Positions 36,088 to 44,452 of a DNA stretch of 64,000 bases are shown here, in pieces. Each line of letters begins with the position of its first letter. Position 1 is the first letter of the stretch. The notes beneath the pieces are model-generated. The model searched no databases and was not told the DNA's origin. It saw only the letters and a list, made by a program, of their open reading frames with translations. The stretch comes from Haloarcula rubra (GTDB lineage Archaea > Halobacteriota > Halobacteria > Halobacteriales > Haloarculaceae), in assembly GCF_019599465.1 (NCBI RefSeq), contig NZ_RKLR01000006.1:186001-250000 (forward strand), in the 5' to 3' direction. The translations under genes were made by a program, and so were the position numbers.

Positions 36088-38661
36088 ATGGAGACGACAG
36101 ACAGCCTGCCGACCGAAGCTGGTACCGTCATCGTCGGTGCCGGCATCGTCGGTTGTAATCTGGCGTATCAACTCACGGAACTAGGACGCGACGACGTGGT
36201 CGTCGTCGACCAAGGGCCGATGCCGACGACAGGCGGGTCCTCGACCCACGCGCCCGGCATCATGTTCCAGACGGCCGAGCCGAAGGTACTCAGTCAGTTC
36301 GCAGATTACAGCCGTCGGCTGTACTCCGAACTCGAAGGCGCCGACGGACAACAGGCCTACAACGAAGTCGGCGGCATCGAAGTCGCCCGGAGCGAGGAGC
36401 GGATGGACTTCCTCCAGCGCAGGGTCGAACACGCCAAAGCGTGGGGTATCGACGACCCACAACTCCTCTCTCCGGAGGAGGTTACCGACCATCTACCGCT
36501 CGTCGACTCCGACCAGATACTGGGCGGGTACTACTCGCCGACGGACGGGCAGGTGTCGGGCGTCGTGGCCTGTGACGCACTCGCTCGGGAAGCGATGGAC
36601 AACGGCGCGAAGTTCGTCCCGCACACCCGTACTGAGGACGTCGTGACGGAGGGCGACTCCATCGAGGGTGTCGTCACCGAACACGGCACCATCGACTGTG
36701 ACGAAGTCGTCGTCGCGACGAACATCTGGGCCCGACAGTTGGGCGAGAAACTCGACGTCCACCTCCCGGTGACGCCCGTCGAACACCAGTACACGATGAC
36801 GGAGTCACTCGACGAACTCTCGGAGAGCGCCGTCGACATCACGGACCACCCGCTGTTCGAGAACTACGAGAACGTCTCTGGCGAGAAGGCCAAGCGCCTG
36901 CTCGTCGGCCCCGACCGGCCAATCCTCCGGGACCAAGACAACGCGATGTACTACCGGAACCACGGTGACGCCTACGGTATCGGCTCGTACAACCACGAGC
37001 CAATCGTTCCGGACCCGCAGGAGCTGGGCGGGAACGACCCGGACGGTGAACAGGGCTCTGTCCACGAGTTCACCGACTACCACATGAACACGGCGACCCA
37101 CCCGGACCGTCCGGACAAGGCGCCGCGACAGGCCAGCGACGAACTCATCCCGGCAACGAAGGACAAGAAACTCGAACACAAGTACAACGGGATGTTCGCC
37201 GAGTCGCCCAACGGCCTCCCCGTCATGGGGCCGGTACAGGAGTACGACGGTCTCTGGACGGCGGCAGCCATCTGGGTCACCCACGCCGGTGGGGCCGGGA
37301 AGGCACTGGCCGAATGGATGGAGAACGGCGTCCCGCGACTCCCCGAAGGCCCCATCGACCTCGCGCACTGCGACGTCAACCGCTTCGACGAACACGAGGG
37401 CAGTTGGGACTTCGCCCGCGACATCGGCGGCGAGGAGTACCGCATCGTCTACAACATCATGCACCCGAAGTGGGTGTGGACGGACCACCAGCGAGACATC
37501 CGCCGGACGCCGATGTACCACTCCCACGAGGAGTGGGACGCGGAGATGTGGGCCGAGGCCGGATGGGAGGCCCCGCAGTGGTTCGACGCCAACGCGGACC
37601 TGTTAGCCGAGTACGGCGACCAGATTCCCGAGCGTGAAGGCTGGGAAGGGAAGTACTACTCACCCATCGAGGGCGCCGAAGCGCTACACGTCCGGAACAA
37701 GGTCGGTCTGCACGACATGACCGCCTTCAACAAGATGGAGGTCGTCGGCGAGGACGCCGGCGAGTTCGTCCAGTACCTCTGTACGAACGACATGGACCTC
37801 GACGTGGGCGACGTGAAGTACACCCTCATGTGCAACGAGGCCGGCGGTGTCCGGGCCGACATCACGGTCACGCGCACGGACGAGGACCGCTACCTGCTCC
37901 TGACCACGGGCCGCGAAGTCGGGAACAACCACGTCGCGTGGGTCCGCGAGCAGTCGCCCGAAGACGTCCTCGTCAACGACGTCACCTCGAACCTCGCAGC
38001 GATGGTCTGTACCGGACCGGACGCTCGGAAGGTGTTGTCGAAGGTCACCGACGTCGACCTCTCGGACGACGCCTTCCCGTTCTTCACCAGCCAGCAGTTC
38101 TTCGTGAAGAACGTCCCAGTGACTGCGCTCCGCGTGTCCTACGCCGGCGAACTCGGCTGGGAGCTGTACACGCCCTCCGAGTACGGCGAACGCCTCTGGG
38201 AACACATTCTGGAAGCCGGCGAAGAATACGACATCCGGCCCTACGGGAACGGCGCGCTCGACGCCCTACGCATCGAGAAAGGCTTCCGCCTGTGGGGCGA
38301 GGACCTCCACACCGAACACAACCCGTACGAGGCTGGTCTCGGGTGGGCCGTCGACCTAGATACCGACTTCATCGGCAAGGAGGCCGTCGCCGCGGCCGCG
38401 AACGGGGACAACATCGACCACGAGGTTGCGTGCCTGACGTTGGACGACCCGGAGGCCGTGGTGCTGGACGACCGGCCCGTGCTCGACGGTGACGAAGTGT
38501 TAGGATACCTCCACAGCGCGGAGTACGGGTACACGGAGGGGGCCTGCGTCGCGTACACCTACCTCCCGCCGGAGTACGCCGAACCCGGCACCGACGTAGA
38601 GATTCTCTACGAGGGCGAGCGCTACGAGGCGACGGTCCGCGAGGAACCGCTCGTCTCCTAG
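36088..38661 (+). CDS. FAD oxidase-GcvT fusion, dimethylglycine/sarcosine dehydrogenase family (copy 1)
   Basis: 857 residues from ATG at 36088 (METTDSLPTEAGTVIVGAGI); an in-frame TTG at 36055 is less likely. N-terminal DAO-type FAD domain with VGAGIVG (16-22) and His54 in GGSSTHAPGIM, at the position of the histidine that carries covalent FAD in DMGDH and SARDH. The FAO_M linker domain follows (about 390-450), then a C-terminal GcvT domain (about 460-857) that takes up the one-carbon unit onto THF: LHDMTAFNKMEVVG, then YAGELGWELYTPSEYGERLW, then DFIGKEAV. Oxidative N-demethylation to methylene-THF is the family reaction; electrons go to ETF. Copy 2 follows on the same strand after 212 bases. 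Which N-methyl substrate it prefers is not evident. Confidence 0.88.
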   Translation: METTDSLPTEAGTVIVGAGIVGCNLAYQLTELGRDDVVVVDQGPMPTTGGSSTHAPGIMFQTAEPKVLSQFADYSRRLYSELEGADGQQAYNEVGGIEVARSEERMDFLQRRVEHAKAWGIDDPQLLSPEEVTDHLPLVDSDQILGGYYSPTDGQVSGVVACDALAREAMDNGAKFVPHTRTEDVVTEGDSIEGVVTEHGTIDCDEVVVATNIWARQLGEKLDVHLPVTPVEHQYTMTESLDELSESAVDITDHPLFENYENVSGEKAKRLLVGPDRPILRDQDNAMYYRNHGDAYGIGSYNHEPIVPDPQELGGNDPDGEQGSVHEFTDYHMNTATHPDRPDKAPRQASDELIPATKDKKLEHKYNGMFAESPNGLPVMGPVQEYDGLWTAAAIWVTHAGGAGKALAEWMENGVPRLPEGPIDLAHCDVNRFDEHEGSWDFARDIGGEEYRIVYNIMHPKWVWTDHQRDIRRTPMYHSHEEWDAEMWAEAGWEAPQWFDANADLLAEYGDQIPEREGWEGKYYSPIEGAEALHVRNKVGLHDMTAFNKMEVVGEDAGEFVQYLCTNDMDLDVGDVKYTLMCNEAGGVRADITVTRTDEDRYLLLTTGREVGNNHVAWVREQSPEDVLVNDVTSNLAAMVCTGPDARKVLSKVTDVDLSDDAFPFFTSQQFFVKNVPVTALRVSYAGELGWELYTPSEYGERLWEHILEAGEEYDIRPYGNGALDALRIEKGFRLWGEDLHTEHNPYEAGLGWAVDLDTDFIGKEAVAAAANGDNIDHEVACLTLDDPEAVVLDDRPVLDGDEVLGYLHSAEYGYTEGACVAYTYLPPEYAEPGTDVEILYEGERYEATVREEPLVS

Positions 38662-38759
38662 GTCGTACGAGCCCATCAAATCGTATCGCGTTCTTGTCAC
38701 GCTGTGGTTCGAGAGACACACGCCGTCTCGGGCCTGTGTCCGCCGTCGTTGCGGAGTAA

Positions 38760-38787
38760 CTGAATATCCCGATATCGACGTATTCAG
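38760..38787. promoter_or_regulatory. 28-base compound inverted repeat upstream of FAD-GcvT copy 2
   Basis: Perfect seven-base arms CTGAATA (38760-38766) and TATTCAG (38781-38787) flank the eight-base palindrome CGATATCG (38770-38777). Both share one centre, so 22 of 28 positions are symmetric. It lies 48-75 bases upstream of the TATA box and well outside any gene, as expected of a dimeric regulator site. Confidence 0.6.
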
Positions 38788-38833
38788 ACGGTCTCCAGAG
38801 GTATTCCTATAGAGCCGTGTCGAGCCCGCCGGT

Positions 38834-38842
38834 GTATTTAAG
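38834..38842 (+). promoter_or_regulatory. TATA element of FAD-GcvT copy 2
   Basis: GTATTTAAG lies 32-40 bases before the ATG at 38874, which predicts a transcript with a leader of only a few bases, usual in haloarchaea. Confidence 0.5.
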
Positions 38843-38873
38843 AGAGTGACAGAAGGACCTCGATACGAGATAC

Positions 38874-41426
38874 ATGAGCACAGAGGCTCCCCCATCACGG
38901 GCGGATACCGTCATCATCGGTGCCGGTGCCGTCGGGTGTAGTGTCGCGTACCACCTGACAGAACTCGGTGCCGAGGACGTAACGGTCATCGACCAAGGAC
39001 CGCTGCCGGTAACGGGCGGGTCGTCCGTCCACGCACCCGGCATCATGTTCCAGACGTCGCCGTCGAAGATTCAGACGAAGGCAGCTCACTACACGAGTCG
39101 GTTACTCTCGGACGCTGGCGTGTACGACGAGGTAGGCGGAATCGAACTCGCTCGGAGCGAGGACCGAATGGACTTCCTCCGACGCCGCAAGGAGTGGGCG
39201 ACGTCCTACGGACTGCCCGAGCCACAGCTCCTCTCCCCGGAGGAGGTTACAGACCACCTCCCGATGGTCGACGAGGACGAGATTCTGGGCGGGTACTACT
39301 CCCCGACAGACGGCCGCGTCGACGGCATCGCGGCGCTCCAGTGGTACATCGGCGAGTCCTCTGCGGACTTCTACGGCAACACCGAGGTCACCGACCTCGA
39401 CGTCTCCGGCGGCGAGATACAGGCCGTCGAGACCGACCAGGGTCGCATCGAGTGTGGCCGCTGTGTCATCGCCACGAACAACTGGGGCTACCAGACCGGG
39501 CAGTTGGCGGGACTGGACCTGCCCATCGCGCCCGTCGAACACCAGTACGTCGTCACCGAACCGATGGAAGAACTGGCCGACGCCGACTCCTCCGTCGGGG
39601 ACAACACGACGGGACTGGACGTACCCGGCGAACGCTCCATCGCGGAGTACATGAGCGAGGGGCCGCACCGACCGGTCGGCCGCGACCAGGACCACTCGCT
39701 GTACTTCCGGACTCACGGCGACTCGCTGGGGATGGGGTCGTACAACCACGAGACCCTGTCCGTGGACCCCGAGGAGATGGGCAAGAACTCCGAGGAGCGG
39801 CAGGCGTCGGTCCGCGGGTTCACCGAGGAACACTGGACGAAGCCGACCCACCGCGGCCGTGACAAGTCCGCGAAGCAGGCCTTCGACGAACTGCTCCCGG
39901 ACACCCAGGACGTGGACTACGAGATGACCGAGAACGGCATCTTCGTGTTCACGCCCGACGGGATGCCCGCCGTCGGCGAGACGGCGCAAGTCGACGGTCT
40001 CTGGACGGCACTGGCTATCTGGTGGACCCACTCCGGCGGCTACGGCCGCATCCTCGCCGAGTGGATGGAGAACGGCACGCCGCGGCTCCCGTCCGGGCCA
40101 GTCGACACTGGCGGCATCCACGTCCGACGGTTCGAACCCCACGCGGGCGAGAAGGACTACTTCGTGGATCGCGGCGCGAAGCGGTACGAGCAGGTGTACA
40201 GCATCGTCGAACCGCGCTGGCAACCCGACGACCACCGCCGTCTGCGCACCAGCCCGTTCTACCATCAGGAGAAGGAACTGGGCGCCGAATTCTACCAGAG
40301 CGGTGGCTGGGAGTCGCCGCAGTACTACGAGTCGAATGAGGACCTCGTCGACAAGTACGAAGACCAGATTCCCGAACAGGACGGCTGGCAGGGCATCAAC
40401 CGCTCGCAAATCGAGGCCGCCGAACACCTCCACACCCGCGAGAACGTGTCGATGTTCGACATGACCTCGTTCAGTTCCATCATGGTCGAGGGTGAGGGGA
40501 GCGAGGCATTCCTCCAGCGAGTGTGTAGCAACGACATGGATATCGACGTCGGGCAGGTCCGCTACTCGCTGCTGCTGAACGAAGGCGGCGGCATCCTCGC
40601 GGACATCACCGTCGTCCGACTCGACGACGAGGAGTACATGGTCACCACCGGCGGTGGCAACTCGCCGGGCATCCACGGCGGATGGTTAGAAGAGCACGCG
40701 CCAGAGACCGTCTCGGTCCACATCGAGGAGGGCGCGAAGTCCACCATCGGGCTCTGGGGGCCGAAGTCGCGGCTCCTGCTCCAGCGGTGTACCGACGCCG
40801 ACGTGACGAACGACGGGTTCCCGTACTTCCGCGCGAAGCAGATGTACGTCGGCGAGGTGCCGGTCATCGCCATGCGCGTCTCGTACGTGGGTGAACTCGG
40901 CTGGGAACTGTGGACGCCGACGGAGTACGGCCAGCGCCTCTGGGAGACGCTCTGGGAGGCCGGCCAGGACCTCGACGTCCGCCCGATGGGCGGCGGCGCT
41001 CTCAGTTCGATGCGACTGGAGAAAGGCTTCAGACTCTGGGGCACCGACATCGACACGGACTCGAACCCGTTCGAGGCCGGTCTCCCCTTCGCCGTCGACA
41101 TGGACACCGACTTCATCGGCAAGGAGGCACTCGAATCGGCGAAAGCCGACGGCATCGACAACCGCATCACGCCGCTCACCGTCGACGACTCGTCGGACAT
41201 CATGCTCTCGGGGCGTCCCGTCCTGAAGGACGGCGAAGCCATCGGTTACGTGCAGGCCGGCGACTACGGCTACAGTATCGGCGAGTCCATCGCCTACACG
41301 TACGTACCGAGCGAGTACGCCGAGGCAGGCACGTCGGTCCAGATTCAGTGCGAGGGCGAGACCTACGACGCGACGGTTCGGGACGAACCGCTGTTCGACC
41401 CCGGCCGGGAGAAGATACTCCGATGA
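38874..41426 (+). CDS. FAD oxidase-GcvT fusion, dimethylglycine/sarcosine dehydrogenase family (copy 2)
   Basis: 850 residues from ATG at 38874 (MSTEAPPSRADTVIIGAGAV). Architecture as copy 1: FAD-binding IGAGAVG near 15-21, His53 in GGSSVHAPGIMFQT as candidate covalent-FAD histidine, FAO_M region, then GcvT domain (FDMTSFSSIMVEG, YVGELGWELWTPTEYGQRLW, MDTDFIGKEAL). Copies 1 and 2 are closely similar along their whole length and clearly paralogs. It is followed after 61 bases by the serine/threonine dehydratase gene, probably one transcript. One copy may act on dimethylglycine and the other on sarcosine; the sequence alone does not tell which. Confidence 0.88.
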   Translation: MSTEAPPSRADTVIIGAGAVGCSVAYHLTELGAEDVTVIDQGPLPVTGGSSVHAPGIMFQTSPSKIQTKAAHYTSRLLSDAGVYDEVGGIELARSEDRMDFLRRRKEWATSYGLPEPQLLSPEEVTDHLPMVDEDEILGGYYSPTDGRVDGIAALQWYIGESSADFYGNTEVTDLDVSGGEIQAVETDQGRIECGRCVIATNNWGYQTGQLAGLDLPIAPVEHQYVVTEPMEELADADSSVGDNTTGLDVPGERSIAEYMSEGPHRPVGRDQDHSLYFRTHGDSLGMGSYNHETLSVDPEEMGKNSEERQASVRGFTEEHWTKPTHRGRDKSAKQAFDELLPDTQDVDYEMTENGIFVFTPDGMPAVGETAQVDGLWTALAIWWTHSGGYGRILAEWMENGTPRLPSGPVDTGGIHVRRFEPHAGEKDYFVDRGAKRYEQVYSIVEPRWQPDDHRRLRTSPFYHQEKELGAEFYQSGGWESPQYYESNEDLVDKYEDQIPEQDGWQGINRSQIEAAEHLHTRENVSMFDMTSFSSIMVEGEGSEAFLQRVCSNDMDIDVGQVRYSLLLNEGGGILADITVVRLDDEEYMVTTGGGNSPGIHGGWLEEHAPETVSVHIEEGAKSTIGLWGPKSRLLLQRCTDADVTNDGFPYFRAKQMYVGEVPVIAMRVSYVGELGWELWTPTEYGQRLWETLWEAGQDLDVRPMGGGALSSMRLEKGFRLWGTDIDTDSNPFEAGLPFAVDMDTDFIGKEALESAKADGIDNRITPLTVDDSSDIMLSGRPVLKDGEAIGYVQAGDYGYSIGESIAYTYVPSEYAEAGTSVQIQCEGETYDATVRDEPLFDPGREKILR

Positions 41427-41487
41427 GCCGCCGCCGGCATCGCTCGACGACCGACCGGGGGTAACTCCCGGCACCGACAAACCACTC

Positions 41488-42735
41488 ATGACAACGTCAG
41501 AATCCTCGGAACTGCCCGTCACCTACGCAGACATCGAACGGGCGCGTGAACGCCTCGACGACGACACCGTCGTCAAGAAGACGCCGGTCGAACGGAGTTC
41601 GTCGCTCGACGAGTTCGTCGGCGGTGAGGTGTACCTGAAGATGGAACACCTCCAGTGGACGGGGTCGTTCAAGACCAGAGGCGCGTACAACAAGATTTCA
41701 CAGGACGTCGAACAGGGCGTCGACGAGTTCGTCGCCGCCAGCGCGGGTAACCACGCACAGGGCGTCGCCCTCGCGGCGACGAAGTGCGGGGCGGACTCGA
41801 CCATCTTCATGCCGGTCAACGCCCCGCAGGCGAAGGTCGACGCGACACGAGGGTACGGCGCGACGGTCGAACTCGTCGGCAAGGACTTCCAGGAGACGAT
41901 GGCCCACGCGCAGGCCGCCGTCGAGGAGACGGACGCCGCGTTCGTCCACGCGTACGACGATACAGACATCATCGCCGGCCAAGGCACCCTCGGCGCCGAG
42001 ATGTATCACGACTGTCCCGACGTGGACACCGTGGTCGTGCCTATCGGTGGCGGCGGCCTCATCAGCGGCGTCTCGACGGCCATCAAGCACCTCTCGCCGG
42101 AGACGCGCGTCGTCGGCGTGCAGGCGACCGGCGCGGAGACGGTCCACGAGAGTCTGGACAAGGGGATGCCAGTGACGTTGGACGAGGTGGACACCATCGC
42201 CGACGGTATCGCGACCGGCGGCATCTCCGAGACGACCCTGAGCATCATCGAGCGCAACGTCGACGACGTGGTGACCGTCACCGACACCCAAATCGCGCAG
42301 GCCATCCTCCTGTTGATGGAACGCGCGAAGCAAGTGGTCGAGGGGGCGGCCGCCGCCTCAGTCGCTGCCATCCTGAGCGACGACCTCGACGTCACCGACG
42401 AGACGGTGATGCCCCTGCTCTGTGGCGGAAACCTCGACATGACTCAGCTCCGGACGGTGCTCATCCACGCGCTCACCGAGCGTCGCCAACTCATGCGCCT
42501 CCGGGTCCGAATCGACGACCGGCCCGGTGTCATGGAAGACATCTCCGGGACTATCGCGGACCAAGGCGCGAACATCCACGACGTCCGCCACGAGCGCTCC
42601 GTCGAAGACTTAGACGTCGGCGAGGCGTACCTCGTCTTCAACGTCGAGACCAGCGGACAGGAACACGCCGCCGCTATCGTCGACGCCATCCGCGAAACGG
42701 GATACCTGGTCGAAGACATCGCTCGAACTGTCTGA
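41488..42735 (+). CDS. ilvA: Threonine/serine ammonia-lyase (IlvA/TdcB-like) with ACT domain
   Basis: 415 residues. PLP lysine Lys62 in WTGSFKTRGAYNK, the tetraglycine phosphate loop VPIGGGGLISG near 185, and a C-terminal ACT domain (about 330-415, RVRIDDRPGVMEDISGTIAD). Family members deaminate L-threonine or L-serine to 2-oxobutyrate or pyruvate. Directly downstream of FAD-GcvT copy 2, in a cluster with glyA, it most simply turns serine into pyruvate and ammonia as the exit of demethylated osmolyte carbon. Biosynthetic threonine dehydratase for isoleucine is the alternative reading. Confidence 0.88.
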   Translation: MTTSESSELPVTYADIERARERLDDDTVVKKTPVERSSSLDEFVGGEVYLKMEHLQWTGSFKTRGAYNKISQDVEQGVDEFVAASAGNHAQGVALAATKCGADSTIFMPVNAPQAKVDATRGYGATVELVGKDFQETMAHAQAAVEETDAAFVHAYDDTDIIAGQGTLGAEMYHDCPDVDTVVVPIGGGGLISGVSTAIKHLSPETRVVGVQATGAETVHESLDKGMPVTLDEVDTIADGIATGGISETTLSIIERNVDDVVTVTDTQIAQAILLLMERAKQVVEGAAAASVAAILSDDLDVTDETVMPLLCGGNLDMTQLRTVLIHALTERRQLMRLRVRIDDRPGVMEDISGTIADQGANIHDVRHERSVEDLDVGEAYLVFNVETSGQEHAAAIVDAIRETGYLVEDIARTV

Positions 42736-42878
42736 CAGGTGTCTTAGTCCTCCGCAGTTCCACGGGGTGTGAGTGAGCATTTCGCCCGACTTTTCGACGA
42801 TAGTATTTACCGAATACTGATACTTCTCGGGGGAAATTATTTCCGCGCAGTCGTGGAAGTACGATTGCACCGTAGGGT

Positions 42879-43322
42879 ATGTACGAACACATATTAATTC
42901 CGTACGACGGAAGTGCTGAATCGAAGAAGGGGGCGACACACGGTATCGAACTCGCTGCCGAACTCGGGTCGACCGTTCACGCCCTCTACGTCATGGACCT
43001 CCCCGGCGTCCCCCGGGCGATGTCGATACGGGACGACGAGGAGACCATCCGTGAAGAGTACGAGCAGTACGGTGATGAGACACTGGACGAGATAGCCGAA
43101 GTCGCCGCCGAGTACGGCGTCGAGTGTGAGCGAGCGCTCCGGTCCGGTACTCCGAGTGAAGAAATCGTCGCCTATGCTGACGAGGAAGGCCTCGACGTCA
43201 TCGTGATGGGCTCTGCGTATCGCGGAAAAATAGGCACCATACTCGGTGGGACGACAGACAAAGTGGTGCGGACCGCGACAGTCCCAGTCATCACACAGCG
43301 GATGGAAATGGACGAACTGTAG
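42879..43322 (+). CDS. Single-domain universal stress protein (UspA family)
   Basis: 147 residues. Begins MYEHILIPYDGSAESKKGA and ends with the ATP-binding motif VMGSAYRGKIGTILGGTTDKVV. Typical USP length. It follows the dehydratase gene after 143 bases and has an own AT-rich upstream block. A T-run (CTTTTTC) near 43351-43357 may terminate it. Confidence 0.9.
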   Translation: MYEHILIPYDGSAESKKGATHGIELAAELGSTVHALYVMDLPGVPRAMSIRDDEETIREEYEQYGDETLDEIAEVAAEYGVECERALRSGTPSEEIVAYADEEGLDVIVMGSAYRGKIGTILGGTTDKVVRTATVPVITQRMEMDEL

Positions 43323-43367
43323 TGTCACGGGCGAGACGTCGTGCTGTCGTAGCTTTTTCTTCGAGAC

Positions 43368-43529
43368 TCAGGTGTCGACGAGTCTGGTCTCCCGCAGATA
43401 GATAACGAGACTCGCACAGAGGAAGCTGAAACCCGCCACCCGCAGGTCACCGTTCGACATCGCGAGCAACGCCGTCCCAATCAGCAAGACGGCGAGGCCG
43501 GCCGCGGCGGTCGCCACCAGATTAGCCAT
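43368..43529 (-). CDS. Small membrane protein, function unknown
   Basis: 53 residues from ATG at 43529 (MANLVATAAAGLAVLLIGTA). Two hydrophobic segments around a short polar turn (MSNGDLRVA) and a charged tail RETRLVDT. Such tiny two-span proteins are common in haloarchaea. It lies convergent to uspA; no family recognised. Confidence 0.55.
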   Translation of the reverse strand: MANLVATAAAGLAVLLIGTALLAMSNGDLRVAGFSFLCASLVIYLRETRLVDT

Positions 43530-43581
43530 GGAGACGAGACGGTCGGCTGATAAATAAAGGCACCCGGCACAGACCGTCGCC

Positions 43582-43998
43582 TCAGTACGAGTGTTTGAAC
43601 TCCCAGTGATACCGGCAGTTGTGACACGTCGCCCACTCGGGGACGTCGAATGCCTGCGGATGTCGCTGGCCGTGTTCCATCTGGTTACCACACACCGGAC
43701 AGACAAAGTACTCTACCTCCAATTCGGGGAAGTCTTCGTGAGAAAACTCGGCGACACAGCGAGGACAGTCGATGTCTGCTCGCGGGCCGGGCTGGTCGAT
43801 ATTTGCACCGCAACGTGGACACCGCAGAACCACCGGAGGACGATGCCCCCACCCCACGTCGCCATCGATGGTCGTGGTATGCGTCTCTGGGCTGGAAAGC
43901 CGGAAACTCTTCGAATCCGGGTCGGCCTTTAGTGGGTTGACGACGGCCTCGAAGGCCGCCCTGAGCCGAGCAAACACGACCTTCAGGAATTCCATCAT
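43582..43998 (-). CDS. Zinc-ribbon protein with two CxxC pairs
   Basis: 138 residues from ATG at 43998 or 43995 (MMEFLKVVFARLRAAFEAVV). An N-terminal amphipathic helix is followed by CPRCGANIDQPGPRADIDCP with a further Cys pair (CPRC) and, near the C-terminus, CPVCGNQMEHGQRH with CHNC. This makes two probable zinc ribbons. No enzymatic domain. It is divergent to the BCCT gene at 44453. Function unknown. Confidence 0.65.
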   Translation of the reverse strand: MMEFLKVVFARLRAAFEAVVNPLKADPDSKSFRLSSPETHTTTIDGDVGWGHRPPVVLRCPRCGANIDQPGPRADIDCPRCVAEFSHEDFPELEVEYFVCPVCGNQMEHGQRHPQAFDVPEWATCHNCRYHWEFKHSY

Positions 43999-44452
43999 TA
44001 TTGGTTGTTGTTGTTGGTTCACTGTCTTAATTCGCGTTGGTCGACGACATCGGCCACAGAACGATCGATGACCGCTACCAGAAGCATCACGAGCTGTCAC
44101 GTGATAACCGAAGGAGGACACGAGAACAGTCTTCGATTGAACCGGCACAGGGGGGATTAGTACCTTCCTACCCGTAGTATATGGGCGAAGTTTTAATATA
44201 TTGCACTCGTTCCTTCGGGGTGAGGTAGTCTAACACACGACGGAGGTTCGGACACCGATGGCCAGATTACCGGTCCGACGCTTGTCGAACCGCGTACGAT
44301 GGCCCGGTGAGAAGCTCAGAGTCGGCCGAGACGGCGTCTTGGCCGCGTGCTCGAACGAAAATGGGGAATCGGGCGGAGTGAACGACCCGACACGACGGGA
44401 ACACCGAGAATGAAATCACGTACAATGCGGATACGCACGACGGGGGTAACGT
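43999..44452 (+). promoter_or_regulatory. Long leader/regulatory region of BCCT transporter 1 with stable hairpin
   Basis: 454 bases without a gene. A good TATA-like TTTTAATATA lies at 44191-44200, some 250 bases before the transporter ATG. Between them is a strong hairpin: CGGCCGAGAC (44323-44332), loop GGC, GTCTTGGCCG (44336-44345), a ten-base stem with a single G-U pair. If the TATA is used, the hairpin lies in a 5' leader of about 225 bases, unusual for haloarchaea. Confidence 0.45.
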
